Positions 1 through 9,089 of a stretch of DNA of 64,000 nucleotides are shown here, piece by piece. Below the pieces are notes generated by a model. It had not been told where the DNA came from. It made no database searches and saw only the letters and a program-made list of their open reading frames with translations. The translations under genes and the position numbers were made by a program. How positions within the stretch are numbered: position 1 is the stretch's first letter; each line of letters begins with the position of its first letter. Source of the stretch: Nocardia farcinica. GTDB lineage: Bacteria > Actinomycetota > Actinomycetes > Mycobacteriales > Mycobacteriaceae. The stretch is from positions 310,001-374,000 of the forward strand of contig NZ_LN868938.1 of NCBI RefSeq assembly GCF_001182745.1, written 5' to 3'.

Positions 1-1610
1 GCGCTGGTGTTCTTCACCGGTGACCAATCCCCGACACCCAAGCTCGGCATCGACCTGCAGGGCGGCACCCGCGTCACGCTGACCGCGCGCACCCCGGACG
101 GCAGCAGGCCGAGCCAGGACAGTCTGCGCAAGGCACAGGAGATCATCGAGAACCGCGTCAACGGTCTCGGCGTCGGTGGCTCCGAGGTGGCGATCGAGGG
201 TGACAACATCGTCATCACGGTGCCGGGCGACGACGGCCAGCAGGCCCGCGCCCTGGCCACCACCGCCAAGCTCTACATCCGCCCGGTGCTCGCGGCCCAG
301 CAGGCCGGCGCGGCCGCGCAGCCCACCCCGGCGCCGGCCACCCCGCGCCCGCCGAGCCCGCGCCCGCCACCGCACCGGCACCCGCGCCCGCGGCCCCGGA
401 GGCCGAGGCGCCGGTGGACACCGTGCCCCAGCAGCGCGTCTTCCCCGCGCAGGCGCCGCCGACCACCGACGACGACAACCTCACCCCGCAGGAACGCGCG
501 CAGCGCGAGATCACCGCGGCCAAGCAGACCCGGCAGAGCACCGACCCGGCCGTGCAGCAGGCCGCCATGGCGGCGCTGGACTGCTCGAAGCAGGACCCGC
601 TCGCGGGCAACGACGACCCGAATCTGCCGCTGGTCACCTGCTCGCAGGACGGCACCGAGGTGTTCCTGCTCGACAAGAGCCGCATCGACGGCCAGGAGAT
701 CAAGGACGCGGTGGCGAACCTCGACCAGCAGCAGTCGCGCTGGGTGGTCGACCTGGAGTTCAAGTCCAGCGGCAGCGACGCCTGGGCGTCGCTGACCGGT
801 GAGTACCTGTACAAGCGGGTGGCTTTCACCCTCGACTCCGAGGTGGTGAGCGCGCCGCAGGTGCAGGCGGGCCCGCAGCTGGGCGGCCGCACCCAGATCT
901 CCGGGCAGTTCACCGCCGCCTCGGCCAAGGAACTGGCCAACACCCTCAAGTACGGGTCGCTGCCGCTGTCGTTCCAGACCTCCGAGGCGGAGACCGTCTC
1001 GGCGACGCTCGGCCTGTCCTCGATGCGGGCCGGTCTGATCGCGGGCGCGGTCGGCCTGGCCGTGGTGTTGCTGTACTGCCTGGTCTACTACCGGATGCTC
1101 GGCCTGCTGACCGGCCTGTCGCTGGTCGCCTCCGGCCTGGCCGTCTACGGACTGATGGTCCTGCTCGGCCGCTGGATCGGCTTCACCCTCGACCTGGCGG
1201 GCATCGCCGGTCTGATCATCGGCATCGGCATGACCGCCGACTCCTTCGTGGTGTTCTTCGAACGCATCAAGGACGAGATGCGCGAGGGCCGCAGCTTCCG
1301 GTCGGCGGTGCCGCGCGGCTGGCAGCGGGCGCGACGCACGATCCTGTCCGGCAACGGCGTGAGCTTCATCGCCGCCGCGGTGCTGTACGTGCTGGCGGTG
1401 GGACAGGTCAAGGGCTTCGCCTTCACCCTCGGACTGACCACCATCCTCGACGTGGTGGTGGTGTTCCTGGTGACCGCGCCGCTGGTGCTGCTGGCCTCGC
1501 GCTCGGCGTTCTGGTCGAAACCCTCGGTGAACGGTCTGGGTGCGATCCAGGAGGTCGCCCGTGAGCGCAGGGCCGCCGAGTCGGCCGCGGAAGGCGTGAG
1601 GACGCGATGA
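1..1610 (+). CDS. secD: Protein translocase subunit SecD (5' truncated, apparent frameshift)
   Basis: SecD works with SecF as the accessory membrane complex that uses the proton gradient to assist SecYEG export. The window opens inside the periplasmic P1 region, with [14 protein letters not shown], the SecD signature, near the start. The C-terminal half carries the transmembrane bundle and ends with the conserved [20 protein letters not shown] segment. The reading frame is broken: bases 1 to about 345 read in one frame through a Pro/Ala-rich linker, and from about 345 onward the protein continues in the frame one base earlier ([10 protein letters not shown]..., then [10 protein letters not shown]). 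One missing base near 335-350 explains this. Both halves are otherwise intact, so a sequencing error is the simplest cause. The stop overlaps the secF start in ATGA. Confidence 0.93.
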
Positions 1611-2851
1611 CGAACGGCAACAGCACTCCGTCGCTGCGCAAGGACGGCGGCCGCGACGAGGACCGCGCGCAGAGCGCGGTCGACGACTTCGCCTACGGCT
1701 CGGGCGCGCCCCGGCACGGTTTCTTCAACCGCCTCTACACCGGCACCGGCGCGATCGACGTGATCGGCAAGCGGCGCATGTGGTACGCGATCACCGCGCT
1801 GATCGTGCTGATCTCGCTGGCCTCGATGTTGGTGCGCGGCTTCAACTTCGGCATCGACTTCGAAGGCGGCTCGCGCATCCAGTTCCCGGCGGGGGACGCC
1901 ACCACCAGCGAGGTGGAGACCGTCTATCACAACACCCTCGGCACCGATCCGGTCTCGGTGCAGACCGTCGGCAGCGGCTCCACCGCCACCATGCTGATCC
2001 GCTCCGAGGCGCTCAGCACCGAGCAGGCCGATCAGCTGGCCAGTGCGCTGTTCACGGAATTCCAGCCGCTGGGCAACGACGGACAGCCGAGCCGGGCCGC
2101 CATCAGCACCTCCGACGTCAGCGAGACCTGGGGTGACCAGATCACCCGCAAGGCGCTGATCGCGCTGCTGGTGTTCCTGGTGATCGTGTCCGTCTACATC
2201 GCCGTCCGCTTCGAACGCGACATGGCGATCGCGGCGATGGCCGCGCTGGTGTTCGACGTGGGCGTGACCGCGGGCATCTACTCGCTGGTCGGGCTGGAGG
2301 TGACCCCGGCGACGGTGATCGGCATCCTCACCATTCTCGGCTTCTCGCTCTACGACTCGGTGGTCGTGTTCGACAAGGTCGAGGAGAACACGCGCGGCAT
2401 CCTGCACCTGAACCGGCGCACCTACGCCGAGCAGGCGAATCTGGCGGTCAACCAGACCCTGATGCGCTCGATCAACACCGCCCTCATCGGTATCCTGCCG
2501 ATCGTCGGCTTGATCGTGATCGCGGTGTGGATGCTCGGCGTGGGCACCCTCAAGGATCTCGCGCTGGTGCAGCTGGTCGGTCTGCTGGTCGGCACCTACT
2601 CGTCGATCTTCTTCGCCACCCCGCTGCTGGTCTCGCTCAAGGAGCGGTGGGGCCCGGTCGCCGCGCACACCAGGAAGGTGCTGGCGAAGCGCTCGAACGT
2701 GGCCTCGGCGCGCGCCGCGGCCGAGGCCGACCGGCGGGTGTCGGTCGCCACGGGCCGGCCTGCCGCGCCGGGCGGCCCGGCACGACCGCGGCCGAACGCC
2801 GCGCCGCGGCCGGGCGCGCGGCCCTCGGGCAAGCGGCATCGCAGGAACTGA
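1607..2851 (+). CDS. secF: Protein translocase subunit SecF
   Basis: Partner of SecD in the SecDF export motor, 414 residues. The first membrane helix is followed by [17 protein letters not shown], the SecF counterpart of the SecD glycine-rich motif. The C-terminal bundle contains [19 protein letters not shown], typical of SecF. The N-terminal 45 residues and the last 60 residues (Ala/Pro/Arg-rich after KVLAKRSN) are hydrophilic extensions, common in actinobacteria. The start overlaps the secD stop by four bases, so translation is probably coupled. Confidence 0.95.
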   Translation: MTNGNSTPSLRKDGGRDEDRAQSAVDDFAYGSGAPRHGFFNRLYTGTGAIDVIGKRRMWYAITALIVLISLASMLVRGFNFGIDFEGGSRIQFPAGDATTSEVETVYHNTLGTDPVSVQTVGSGSTATMLIRSEALSTEQADQLASALFTEFQPLGNDGQPSRAAISTSDVSETWGDQITRKALIALLVFLVIVSVYIAVRFERDMAIAAMAALVFDVGVTAGIYSLVGLEVTPATVIGILTILGFSLYDSVVVFDKVEENTRGILHLNRRTYAEQANLAVNQTLMRSINTALIGILPIVGLIVIAVWMLGVGTLKDLALVQLVGLLVGTYSSIFFATPLLVSLKERWGPVAAHTRKVLAKRSNVASARAAAEADRRVSVATGRPAAPGGPARPRPNAAPRPGARPSGKRHRRN

Positions 2852-2888
2852 CGGGCGGTACACACGACCAGCTAGGGGGTTTCGTTCG

Positions 2889-4604
2889 ATGCGACAGCCA
2901 CGCAGCGTCGCGGTGCGGCTGGCGGGGGCGTGCACCGCGCTCGCGCTGGCCGCGGGGCCGGCGACCGGGTGCTCCGGACAGAGCCAGGTGCCGTCGGTCG
3001 GCTACGGAGTCGACGCGGTGATCACCACCTACAACGGTGGCAGCACCCTCGGCGTGAGCAGCGGCTCGGCGGCGGTGTTCCAGCGGGTGCTGACCGGGTT
3101 CTTCTACACCGGACCGGAAGGGCAGCAGGTCGCCGACACCGATGCGGGTACCGCCAAGGAGGTGCCGGGCGAGTCGCAGACGATCCAGTACCGGCTGAAC
3201 CCGGACGGGGTGTATTCCGACGGCGTGCCGACCTCCTGCGACGATCTGGTGCTCACCTGGGCCGCGCGCAGCGGCCGGTTCACCAAAGCCGGTCCGGGCG
3301 GTCAGGTGCCGATGTTCGACGCGGCGAGCACCGCGGGCTACGCCGACATCGAACGGGTCGACTGCGAGCCGGGTTCCAAGGACGCCACCGTGGTGTTCCG
3401 CCCCGGCGCACGCTACCTGCCGTGGCGCACCCTGTTCGCCGCCGGTGAGCTGATGCCCGCACACGTGGCGGCACGGGTGGCGGGCGTGCCGAACGTGGTG
3501 TCGGTGGTGCAGTCCGGCGATCCCGCCGCCATGCAGCGGCTGGCCGACTTCTGGAACACCGGCTGGAATCTCGGCACCGGTGATCTCGACCTGTCCCGGT
3601 TCCCGTCCTCGGGGCCCTACCGCATCGAATCCTTCAGTCCCCGTGACGGTTTGGTGCTGGTGGCCAACGAGCGCTGGTGGGGCAACGCGGCCGAGACCGG
3701 ACGCGTGGTGGTCTACGACAAGACCGTGGACCTGAAGGCCAAGATCGCCGACAACGCCGTGAGCGTGCTCGACATCGGCGCGGGGTCGATTCCCGATCTG
3801 GACCTGGCCGGGTTCACCGCGAGTACGGTGCCCGGCCGCGGCGCCGAGCAACTCGTGCTGGCCACCGGCGGCGTGCTGGGCTCGGTGGAGGCCCGCCGGG
3901 CGTTCGCCCGGTGCGTGCCGCGTCAGGCGCTCTACAACGACCTGGGCAAGGCCGCCGAGATCCCGAGCACAGGGCTGGGCACCGGGCCGCTGAATTCGCT
4001 GATCACCCAGCAGGATTCGTTGTTCTACGGCGCGACCACCGGTGCCGCCGAGCCGTACGAGGTGACCGATGTGGCCGGGGCGCGGGCGGGCTTCGCGGGG
4101 ACGCCGAACCCCACCATCCGCATCGGCTACCTGAGCCCGGACGACCGGCGCGCGCAGACCGTGGCCAGGATCGCCGAGTCGTGCAAGGCGGCGGGTATCA
4201 CCGTCGTCGACGCGGGTGCCCCCGACTTCCGGCCGAACCAGCTCAGCGAGGGTGCGGTGGACGCGATCCTGGCGAGCACGGGCGCCACGCCCGGCCCGGC
4301 GGGCTCGTTGACCGGCACGGTCGCGGCGGCGGCGCTGCGCACCGGCAACGGTCTCGATTTCGGCCGCTTCGGCAACGGCCGCTACGATGCGATCACCGAT
4401 CAGCTTGCCGCCGACGACGATTCGGCCACGCAGCTGAACCTGCTGACCGAGGCCGAGAACCTGCTGTGGTCGGAGATGCCGAGCATCCCGCTGTTCGCCA
4501 CCCCCCGCACCATCGCCTTCGGCAACGGTCTGCACAACGGGGTGGCCGGTCCCACACAGGGTGGCACCGGCTGGAACATGGATCGCTGGGTGTTGCGGCG
4601 CTGA
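2889..4604 (+). CDS. Family 5 ABC-type solute-binding lipoprotein (Rv2585c-like)
   Basis: 571-residue extracytoplasmic binding protein of the oligopeptide/DppA (SBP family 5) type. The N-terminus is a lipoprotein signal: basic start RQPRSVAVR, hydrophobic stretch, then ATGC as lipobox with Cys about 27. The body has the family's features, including YRLNPDGVYSDGVPTSCDDLVLTW and the C-terminal LLTEAENLLWSEMPSIPLF. An AGGGGG ribosome site precedes the ATG. The position between secF and apt is the same as Rv2585c in M. tuberculosis. No permease or ATPase gene adjoins, so the transported ligand cannot be inferred; a role in peptide uptake is only a family-level guess. Confidence 0.85.
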   Translation: MRQPRSVAVRLAGACTALALAAGPATGCSGQSQVPSVGYGVDAVITTYNGGSTLGVSSGSAAVFQRVLTGFFYTGPEGQQVADTDAGTAKEVPGESQTIQYRLNPDGVYSDGVPTSCDDLVLTWAARSGRFTKAGPGGQVPMFDAASTAGYADIERVDCEPGSKDATVVFRPGARYLPWRTLFAAGELMPAHVAARVAGVPNVVSVVQSGDPAAMQRLADFWNTGWNLGTGDLDLSRFPSSGPYRIESFSPRDGLVLVANERWWGNAAETGRVVVYDKTVDLKAKIADNAVSVLDIGAGSIPDLDLAGFTASTVPGRGAEQLVLATGGVLGSVEARRAFARCVPRQALYNDLGKAAEIPSTGLGTGPLNSLITQQDSLFYGATTGAAEPYEVTDVAGARAGFAGTPNPTIRIGYLSPDDRRAQTVARIAESCKAAGITVVDAGAPDFRPNQLSEGAVDAILASTGATPGPAGSLTGTVAAAALRTGNGLDFGRFGNGRYDAITDQLAADDDSATQLNLLTEAENLLWSEMPSIPLFATPRTIAFGNGLHNGVAGPTQGGTGWNMDRWVLRR

Positions 4605-4651
4605 CATGTGTGGCGGGTCGGGAGCGGGTGAGTGATCATGGAGAGGTGTCG

Positions 4652-5227
4652 ATGAGCAAGCACGCGGCGGTGGAGTCCGACGAGCACGTGGCCGAGCGGA
4701 CCGCCGAGGCGGCGCGGCAGGTCGAACGCCTCACCCGCTGGCACGACGATTTCCCGACCCCCGGTGTCCGCTTCGCCGACCTCACCCCCGTCTTCGCCGA
4801 CGCCGAGGGCTTCCGCTCGGTGATCGAATCGCTGGCCGCCTGCGCCCCCGACGCCGATCTGGTCGCCGGCGTGGATGCGCGGGGGTTCCTGCTCGGCGCC
4901 GGGGTGGCGGCCACGCTGGGCACCGGTGTGCTCGCCGTCCGGAAGGGCGGCAAACTGCCGCCGCCGGTGATCAGCCGCGAGTACAGCCTGGAGTACGGCT
5001 CGGCGGCGCTGGAGATCCCCGGCAACGGGGTGGAACTGCGCGGGCGCCGGGTGTTGCTGCTCGACGACGTGCTGGCCACCGGCGGCACGCTGGCCGCCGC
5101 CGCGCACCTGTTCGTCGAGGCGGGCGCCCAGGTCGTGGCCGCCGCGGTGGTGCTGGAGCTGGAGTTCCTCGGCGGCCGCGCCCGCCAGGGCGACTACCCG
5201 CTGACCTCGATCCTCCGCCTGCCCTGA
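4652..5227 (+). CDS. apt: Adenine phosphoribosyltransferase
   Basis: Salvages adenine to AMP using PRPP, in the cytoplasm. The 191-residue product has FPTPGVRFADLTPVFAD near residue 40, the family's substrate loop, then DLVAGVDARGFLLGAGVA and the PRPP-binding signature VLLLDDVLATGGTLAAAAHL around residues 128-147. I chose the ATG at 4652 because GGAGAGG lies a few bases upstream. An open frame extends far upstream through the previous gene but is only its shadow. In mycobacteria apt is followed directly by relA; here an ABC-F/nsrR/hmp block intervenes. Confidence 0.94.
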   Translation: MSKHAAVESDEHVAERTAEAARQVERLTRWHDDFPTPGVRFADLTPVFADAEGFRSVIESLAACAPDADLVAGVDARGFLLGAGVAATLGTGVLAVRKGGKLPPPVISREYSLEYGSAALEIPGNGVELRGRRVLLLDDVLATGGTLAAAAHLFVEAGAQVVAAAVVLELEFLGGRARQGDYPLTSILRLP

Positions 5228-5337
5228 CGACCGTGCGCGAATAATCGCTGGCGACTCCACCGGTCGCTGGTTACTCTGGATCCCGTCCTCGTCCCCGACG
5301 ATCGGAGCCCATGGTGCTTTCCTGAGGTCTGCCTCTC

Positions 5338-5391
5338 GTGCGGCCCGCATTCGCGCGCCGCGTCACGACGCGACTTCGAGGACGCCCATGA
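5338..5391 (+). CDS. Putative 17-residue Arg-rich leader peptide upstream of ABC-F gene
   Basis: A GTG-started ORF encodes MRPAFARRVTTRLRGRP and its TGA overlaps the ABC-F ATG (ATGA at 5388-5391). GAGG at 5324-5327 is well placed as ribosome site. Bases 5359-5372 inside it form a short perfect inverted repeat (CGCGTC-AC-GACGCG). A still smaller ORF (MVLS) sits at 5311-5325. Many antibiotic-responsive ABC-F genes are controlled by translated leader ORFs, which makes this worth recording, but expression is not shown. Confidence 0.35.
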   Translation: MRPAFARRVTTRLRGRP

Positions 5392-6986
5392 CCTCTCTGT
5401 CCTTTTCCGATCTCACCTTCGCCTGGCCCGACGGCACCCCCGTCTTCGACGGCCTGGACGGCGACCTCGGTCCCGGCCACGTCGGCCTGGTCGGCGCCAA
5501 CGGCGCGGGAAAGTCCACCCTGCTGCGGCTGATCGCCGGTGAGCTGCGTCCGCTGCGCGGGTCGGTCACCGTGCGCGGCCGGCTCGGGTATCTGCGCCAG
5601 GACCTCGGTCTCGCCGACGCCCAGCGCATCGACCACCTCCTCGGCATCGCCGAGATCCGCGCGGCACTGCACCGCATCGAAGCGGGAGCCGCCGCCGAGG
5701 ACGACTTCGACGTCGTCGGTGCCGCCTGGGACGTCGAGGAGCGGGCGGTGGCGCTGCTGGCCCGGCTCGGCCTGGCGCATCTCGCCGACTCCGTGGCCGC
5801 ACTCGATCGCCGCCTCGACACCCTGTCCGGTGGCGAGACGGTGCTGCTCGGGCTGGCTGCCGAACTGCTCGCCGACCCCGAGGTGTTGCTGCTCGACGAG
5901 CCGACCAACAACCTGGATCGTGCTGCGCGCGAACGCCTCTACGACGTCGTCGAGCAGTTCTCCGGCACCGTGCTCGCGGTGAGCCACGACCGGGAGCTGC
6001 TCGAGCGCGCCGACGCCATCGCCGAGCTGCGCGACGGGGAGCTACGGCTGTTCGGCGGCAACTACACCGACTACGAACAGCAGGTCGCGGCCGAACAGCG
6101 GGCAGCCGCGGCGGCGCTGCGCGCCGCACGCAATGATGTGCGCAGGCAGTCGCGGGAACTGGTCGAGACGAGGACCAAGCTCGATCGGCGGCGGCGCTAC
6201 GGCGACAAGTCCGCCGAGAACATGCCGAAAATCCTTGCGGGCGCGCGGAAACGCGCCGCGCAGGTGTCGGCGGGAAAGCTGCGCAACACCCAGATCGAGC
6301 GGCTCGATGCGGCCAACGAACAGCTGCGCCGAGCCGAGGAGTCGGTGCGCGACGACCACGAGATCCGGCTCGATCTGCCCGGCACCCGGCTGCATCCCGG
6401 CCAGGACGTCCTCGACCTCGTCGATGTCGCCCTGCCCTGGGGCGCGGCCGCCGAGCGCCGGGTGACGTTGCGCATCAGCGGCCCCGAGCGGATCGCGCTG
6501 ACCGGGCGCAACGGTGCGGGCAAGACGACCCTGCTGCGGCGGATCGCCGCCGCGCCGCCGAAGGTGCCCTGGGGCCTGCTGCCGCAGCGGCTGGACGTCT
6601 TCGATCCGGACCGGACCGTGTTCGAGAACGTCGCCGCCACCGCGCCGCAGGCGCCGCCGGTCCGGATCCGTGCGCAACTGGCCCGGCTGCTGTTCCGCGG
6701 CACCGACGCCGACGTCCCGGCCGCCGTGCTGTCGGGCGGGGAGCGGCTGCGCGCGGCCCTGGCCATGCTGCTGCTGGCCGAGCCCGCGCCGAAACTGCTG
6801 CTGCTCGACGAACCGACCAACAACCTCGATCTGCCGAGCCTGCGGCACCTGACGCAGGCGCTGGCCGGGTTCGAGGGCGCGCTGGTGGTGGTCAGCCACG
6901 ATCCGCGGTTCCTGGACGAGATCGGAGTCACGCGCCGACTGGAGCTGACCGACGAGGGCCTGGTGCCGGCGAACCCGGCCGGATAA
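5388..6986 (+). CDS. ABC-F family ATPase (ribosome-associated)
   Basis: 532-residue protein with two ABC cassettes and no membrane helices, the ABC-F architecture. Cassette 1 has Walker A GANGAGKST (about residue 40), signature LSGGE and Walker B LLLDEPTNNLD. Cassette 2 has GRNGAGKTT, LSGGERLRAALAM and LLLLDEPTNNLD. A charged linker of about 100 residues between them (ARKRAAQVSAGKLRN...) is the arm that reaches into the ribosomal E/P site in characterised members. ABC-F proteins either tune translation or protect ribosomes from antibiotics; sequence alone does not say which. The preceding leader ORF favours a drug-responsive role. Its TAA stop lies inside the operator-like repeat of nsrR. Confidence 0.9.
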   Translation: MTSLSFSDLTFAWPDGTPVFDGLDGDLGPGHVGLVGANGAGKSTLLRLIAGELRPLRGSVTVRGRLGYLRQDLGLADAQRIDHLLGIAEIRAALHRIEAGAAAEDDFDVVGAAWDVEERAVALLARLGLAHLADSVAALDRRLDTLSGGETVLLGLAAELLADPEVLLLDEPTNNLDRAARERLYDVVEQFSGTVLAVSHDRELLERADAIAELRDGELRLFGGNYTDYEQQVAAEQRAAAAALRAARNDVRRQSRELVETRTKLDRRRRYGDKSAENMPKILAGARKRAAQVSAGKLRNTQIERLDAANEQLRRAEESVRDDHEIRLDLPGTRLHPGQDVLDLVDVALPWGAAAERRVTLRISGPERIALTGRNGAGKTTLLRRIAAAPPKVPWGLLPQRLDVFDPDRTVFENVAATAPQAPPVRIRAQLARLLFRGTDADVPAAVLSGGERLRAALAMLLLAEPAPKLLLLDEPTNNLDLPSLRHLTQALAGFEGALVVVSHDPRFLDEIGVTRRLELTDEGLVPANPAG

Positions 6987-7008
6987 TTCGCTTTACGAAA
7001 GCGGAATT
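6985..7008 (+). promoter_or_regulatory. Inverted repeat upstream of nsrR, candidate NsrR operator
   Basis: AATTCGCTTT-ACG-AAAGCGGAATT is an inverted repeat with a single-base offset, ending 16 bases before the nsrR GTG. A close relative (TCGCTTTTTCCGAGCGGAATT) occurs upstream of the flavohemoglobin gene at 7678-7698. The shared core TCGCTTT-N5-AGCGGAATT in front of both regulator and target suggests the NsrR operator and autoregulation. The exact binding consensus of this NsrR is not known to me. Confidence 0.5.
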
Positions 7009-7024
7009 GAGTACGCTCGGGGCT

Positions 7025-7483
7025 GTGCAGCTGTCCCGGTTCACCGATCTCGGCCTGCGCGCGATGATGCGCCTGGCCGTCGGCGGCGCGGCCGAGGAAC
7101 GGGTCACCGTGCGGCTGGTCGCCCGGCAGGTGAACGCCTCGGAACACTACGTCGCCAAGGCGGTCACCAAACTGGCCGAACTCGGCCTCGTGGACTCCCA
7201 TCGCGGGCGCACCGGCGGGATCTTCCTGACCGACCGCGGGCGCGCCGCCACCGTCGGGCAGATCGTGCGCGGTCTCGAGGGTGCGGCCGAGGTCGTGGAT
7301 TGCGCGGGCGAGCATCCCTGTCCGCTGGCGGCCGCCTGCCGTTTACGGCGCATGCTGGCCGACGCGCAGGAGATGTTCTACCGCGAACTCGACAAGTACA
7401 CCCTGCGGGATCTGGTCGACGAACGGACGGTGCGGATGCTGTATCTGCCGGAAATGCCCGCGGCGAATACCGCTGTTTCCTGA
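7025..7483 (+). CDS. nsrR: Rrf2-family nitric oxide-sensing repressor NsrR
   Basis: 152-residue Rrf2-type winged-helix regulator that holds a [4Fe-4S] cluster and derepresses NO detoxification genes. With the GTG at 7025 as start the N-terminus is MQLSRFTDLGLRAMMRLAV, and the cluster ligands fall at Cys93, Cys99 and Cys105 (C-x5-C-x5-C) with Asp8. These are the positions reported for Streptomyces coelicolor NsrR, which supports both identity and start. An in-frame TTG at 7007 would break this numbering and lies in the operator. The downstream neighbour is the flavohemoglobin, the classic NsrR target. The ABC-F stop is 41 bases upstream. Confidence 0.9.
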   Translation: MQLSRFTDLGLRAMMRLAVGGAAEERVTVRLVARQVNASEHYVAKAVTKLAELGLVDSHRGRTGGIFLTDRGRAATVGQIVRGLEGAAEVVDCAGEHPCPLAAACRLRRMLADAQEMFYRELDKYTLRDLVDERTVRMLYLPEMPAANTAVS

Positions 7484-7496
7484 GTGGTTTCGAGCG

Positions 7497-7548
7497 GCGC
7501 GCTTCGCGCAATTGTTTCGCTGTACTTTTTCACACCGGTGCGTGTGAA
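7497..7548 (+). other. Two inverted repeats between nsrR and hmp
   Basis: GCGCG-CTT-CGCGC (7497-7509) followed by AATTGTTT resembles a weak terminator for nsrR. TTCACAC-CGGTGC-GTGTGAA (7529-7548) is a second, perfect seven-base-arm repeat that could be a hairpin or a protein site. The remainder of the 274-base gap holds the hmp promoter region, the NsrR-like site and a small hairpin at 7714-7732 (CGTGGC/GCCACG). Confidence 0.4.
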
Positions 7549-7676
7549 TTCTAATTGTCCGCCGCCTCGCGCGCCCGTTCCGTTTGGCGATGCAGATCGC
7601 GCATAGTGGCTGGTCGATGGTGTTCTCGCCGACATATTCGGCACCGTCATGGGTAATTTACTTCACCGCCGCTCGC

Positions 7677-7698
7677 CTCGCTTTTTCCGAGCGGAATT
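7677..7698 (+). promoter_or_regulatory. Candidate NsrR operator upstream of hmp
   Basis: Contains TCGCTTTTTCCGAGCGGAATT, matching the nsrR-proximal repeat in both half sites and differing mainly in the centre. It ends 59 bases before the hmp ATG, a position compatible with promoter overlap. Assignment rests on the pair of matches and the known NsrR-hmp relationship. Confidence 0.5.
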
Positions 7699-7757
7699 GG
7701 TTACCGTCATTTCCGTGGCGTTCGTTGCCACGATGGAATCTCGACGAGGAGAACCCC

Positions 7758-8993
7758 ATGACGATCGTTTCGCCGTCGACGCTCGGCGCCCCCGCGGAAT
7801 TGGAAGCCCACCATGCCGAGGTGGTTCGCGCCACACTCCCGGTCATCGCCGCGCACATCGACGACATCACCGCGCTGTTCTACCGGAAGCTGTTCACCGC
7901 GCACCCCGAGCTGCTCGCGAATCTGTTCAACCGTGGCAACCAGGCGCAGGGCGCACAGCAGCGGGCACTGGCCGCCTCGATCGCCACCTTCGCCGCCCAC
8001 CTGGTGGACCCGGCGCTGCCGCATCCGGCCGACCTGCTCGCCCGGATCGGCCACAAGCACGCCTCCCTCGGCGTCGTCGCCGAGCAGTACCCGATCGTGC
8101 ACGAGCACCTGTTCGCCGCCATCGTGGCGGTGCTCGGCGCCGACACGGTGACACCCGAGGTCGCCGCCGCCTGGGATCGGGTCTACTGGCTGATGGCCGA
8201 CGCGCTGATCGGTTTCGAGGGCGAGCTCTACCGGGCCGCGGGCGTGGCACCCGGCGACGTGTTCCGCGAGACCGTCGTGGTCGACCGTGTCGAGGATCCC
8301 TCGGGCGTCGTCACCTTCGTCGTCGAGTCCGCCGAGCCGGCCGCCCCGCTGCCGGATTTCCTTCCCGGTCAGTATGTCTCGGTCGGCGCGCGGCTACCCG
8401 ACGGTGCCCGCCAGCTGCGCCAGTACAGCCTGGTCACCGCACCCGGCGGCGGCCGCCTCGCCTTCGCCGTCCGCCGTGTCGAGCCGACCCCGGAACAGCC
8501 CGCCGGCGAGGTCTCCACCTGGCTGCACACCCAGGTCCGTCCCGGCGACACCCTCGAGATCACCCTCCCGTTCGGCGACCTGGTCGTCGACACCGACGCC
8601 GCCACCCCGCTGGTGCTGATCTCGGCGGGCATCGGCATCACCCCCATGATCGGCATCCTGGAACACCTCGCCGCCGCGACCCCGAACCGCCGCGTCCTCG
8701 CGGTCCACGCCGACCGCACCCCCGACACCCACCCGCTGCGCGCCGTCCAGGCCGACCTGATCGCCGCCCTCCCCGCGGCCACCCTCGAACTCTGGTACGA
8801 ACACCCGACGCCGGGCGCGCACGCGGGCATGCCGACCCTCGCCGACCTCACTCTGCCCCCCGACGCCGACATCTACCTCTGCGGCGGACCCGCCTTCCTC
8901 CAGTCCGCTCGGGCCCAACTCGCCGCCATCGGAATCCCCACCGCCCGTATCCATTTCGAGCTGTTCACCCCGAACGACTGGCTCCTGGACTGA
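7758..8993 (+). CDS. hmp: Flavohemoglobin (nitric oxide dioxygenase)
   Basis: 411-residue cytoplasmic enzyme that oxidises NO to nitrate with O2 and NAD(P)H. The N-terminal globin domain (to about residue 140) has the distal-region pattern ITALFYRKLFTAHPELLANLFNRGNQ and the proximal histidine in IGHKHASLGVVAEQYPIV. The reductase half has the FAD motif LRQYSLV, the NAD site ISAGIGITPMIGIL and the C-terminal LCGGPAFLQ and HFELF elements. Start at ATG 7758 is set by GAGGAGAA just upstream and by the globin N-terminus; longer in-frame starts run into non-homologous sequence. Regulation by the adjacent NsrR is expected. Confidence 0.93.
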   Translation: MTIVSPSTLGAPAELEAHHAEVVRATLPVIAAHIDDITALFYRKLFTAHPELLANLFNRGNQAQGAQQRALAASIATFAAHLVDPALPHPADLLARIGHKHASLGVVAEQYPIVHEHLFAAIVAVLGADTVTPEVAAAWDRVYWLMADALIGFEGELYRAAGVAPGDVFRETVVVDRVEDPSGVVTFVVESAEPAAPLPDFLPGQYVSVGARLPDGARQLRQYSLVTAPGGGRLAFAVRRVEPTPEQPAGEVSTWLHTQVRPGDTLEITLPFGDLVVDTDAATPLVLISAGIGITPMIGILEHLAAATPNRRVLAVHADRTPDTHPLRAVQADLIAALPAATLELWYEHPTPGAHAGMPTLADLTLPPDADIYLCGGPAFLQSARAQLAAIGIPTARIHFELFTPNDWLLD

Positions 8994-9047
8994 TCCCGGA
9001 AAGCGCCGCGCGCCCGGCCGCTGCCGCGCGCGCCGTCGGGGCGGGTG

Positions 9048-9064
9048 ATGTCCGAACCGGACAT
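9048..9064. terminator. Hairpin between convergent hmp and relA
   Basis: ATGTCCG-AAC-CGGACAT is a perfect seven-base-pair stem with a three-base loop, located between the stops of hmp (+) and relA (-). There is no T tract, as is usual for actinobacterial hairpin terminators. It could serve both strands. Confidence 0.45.
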
Positions 9065-9089
9065 GCCGTCAGGGTGGCGGCCGGCGCGG

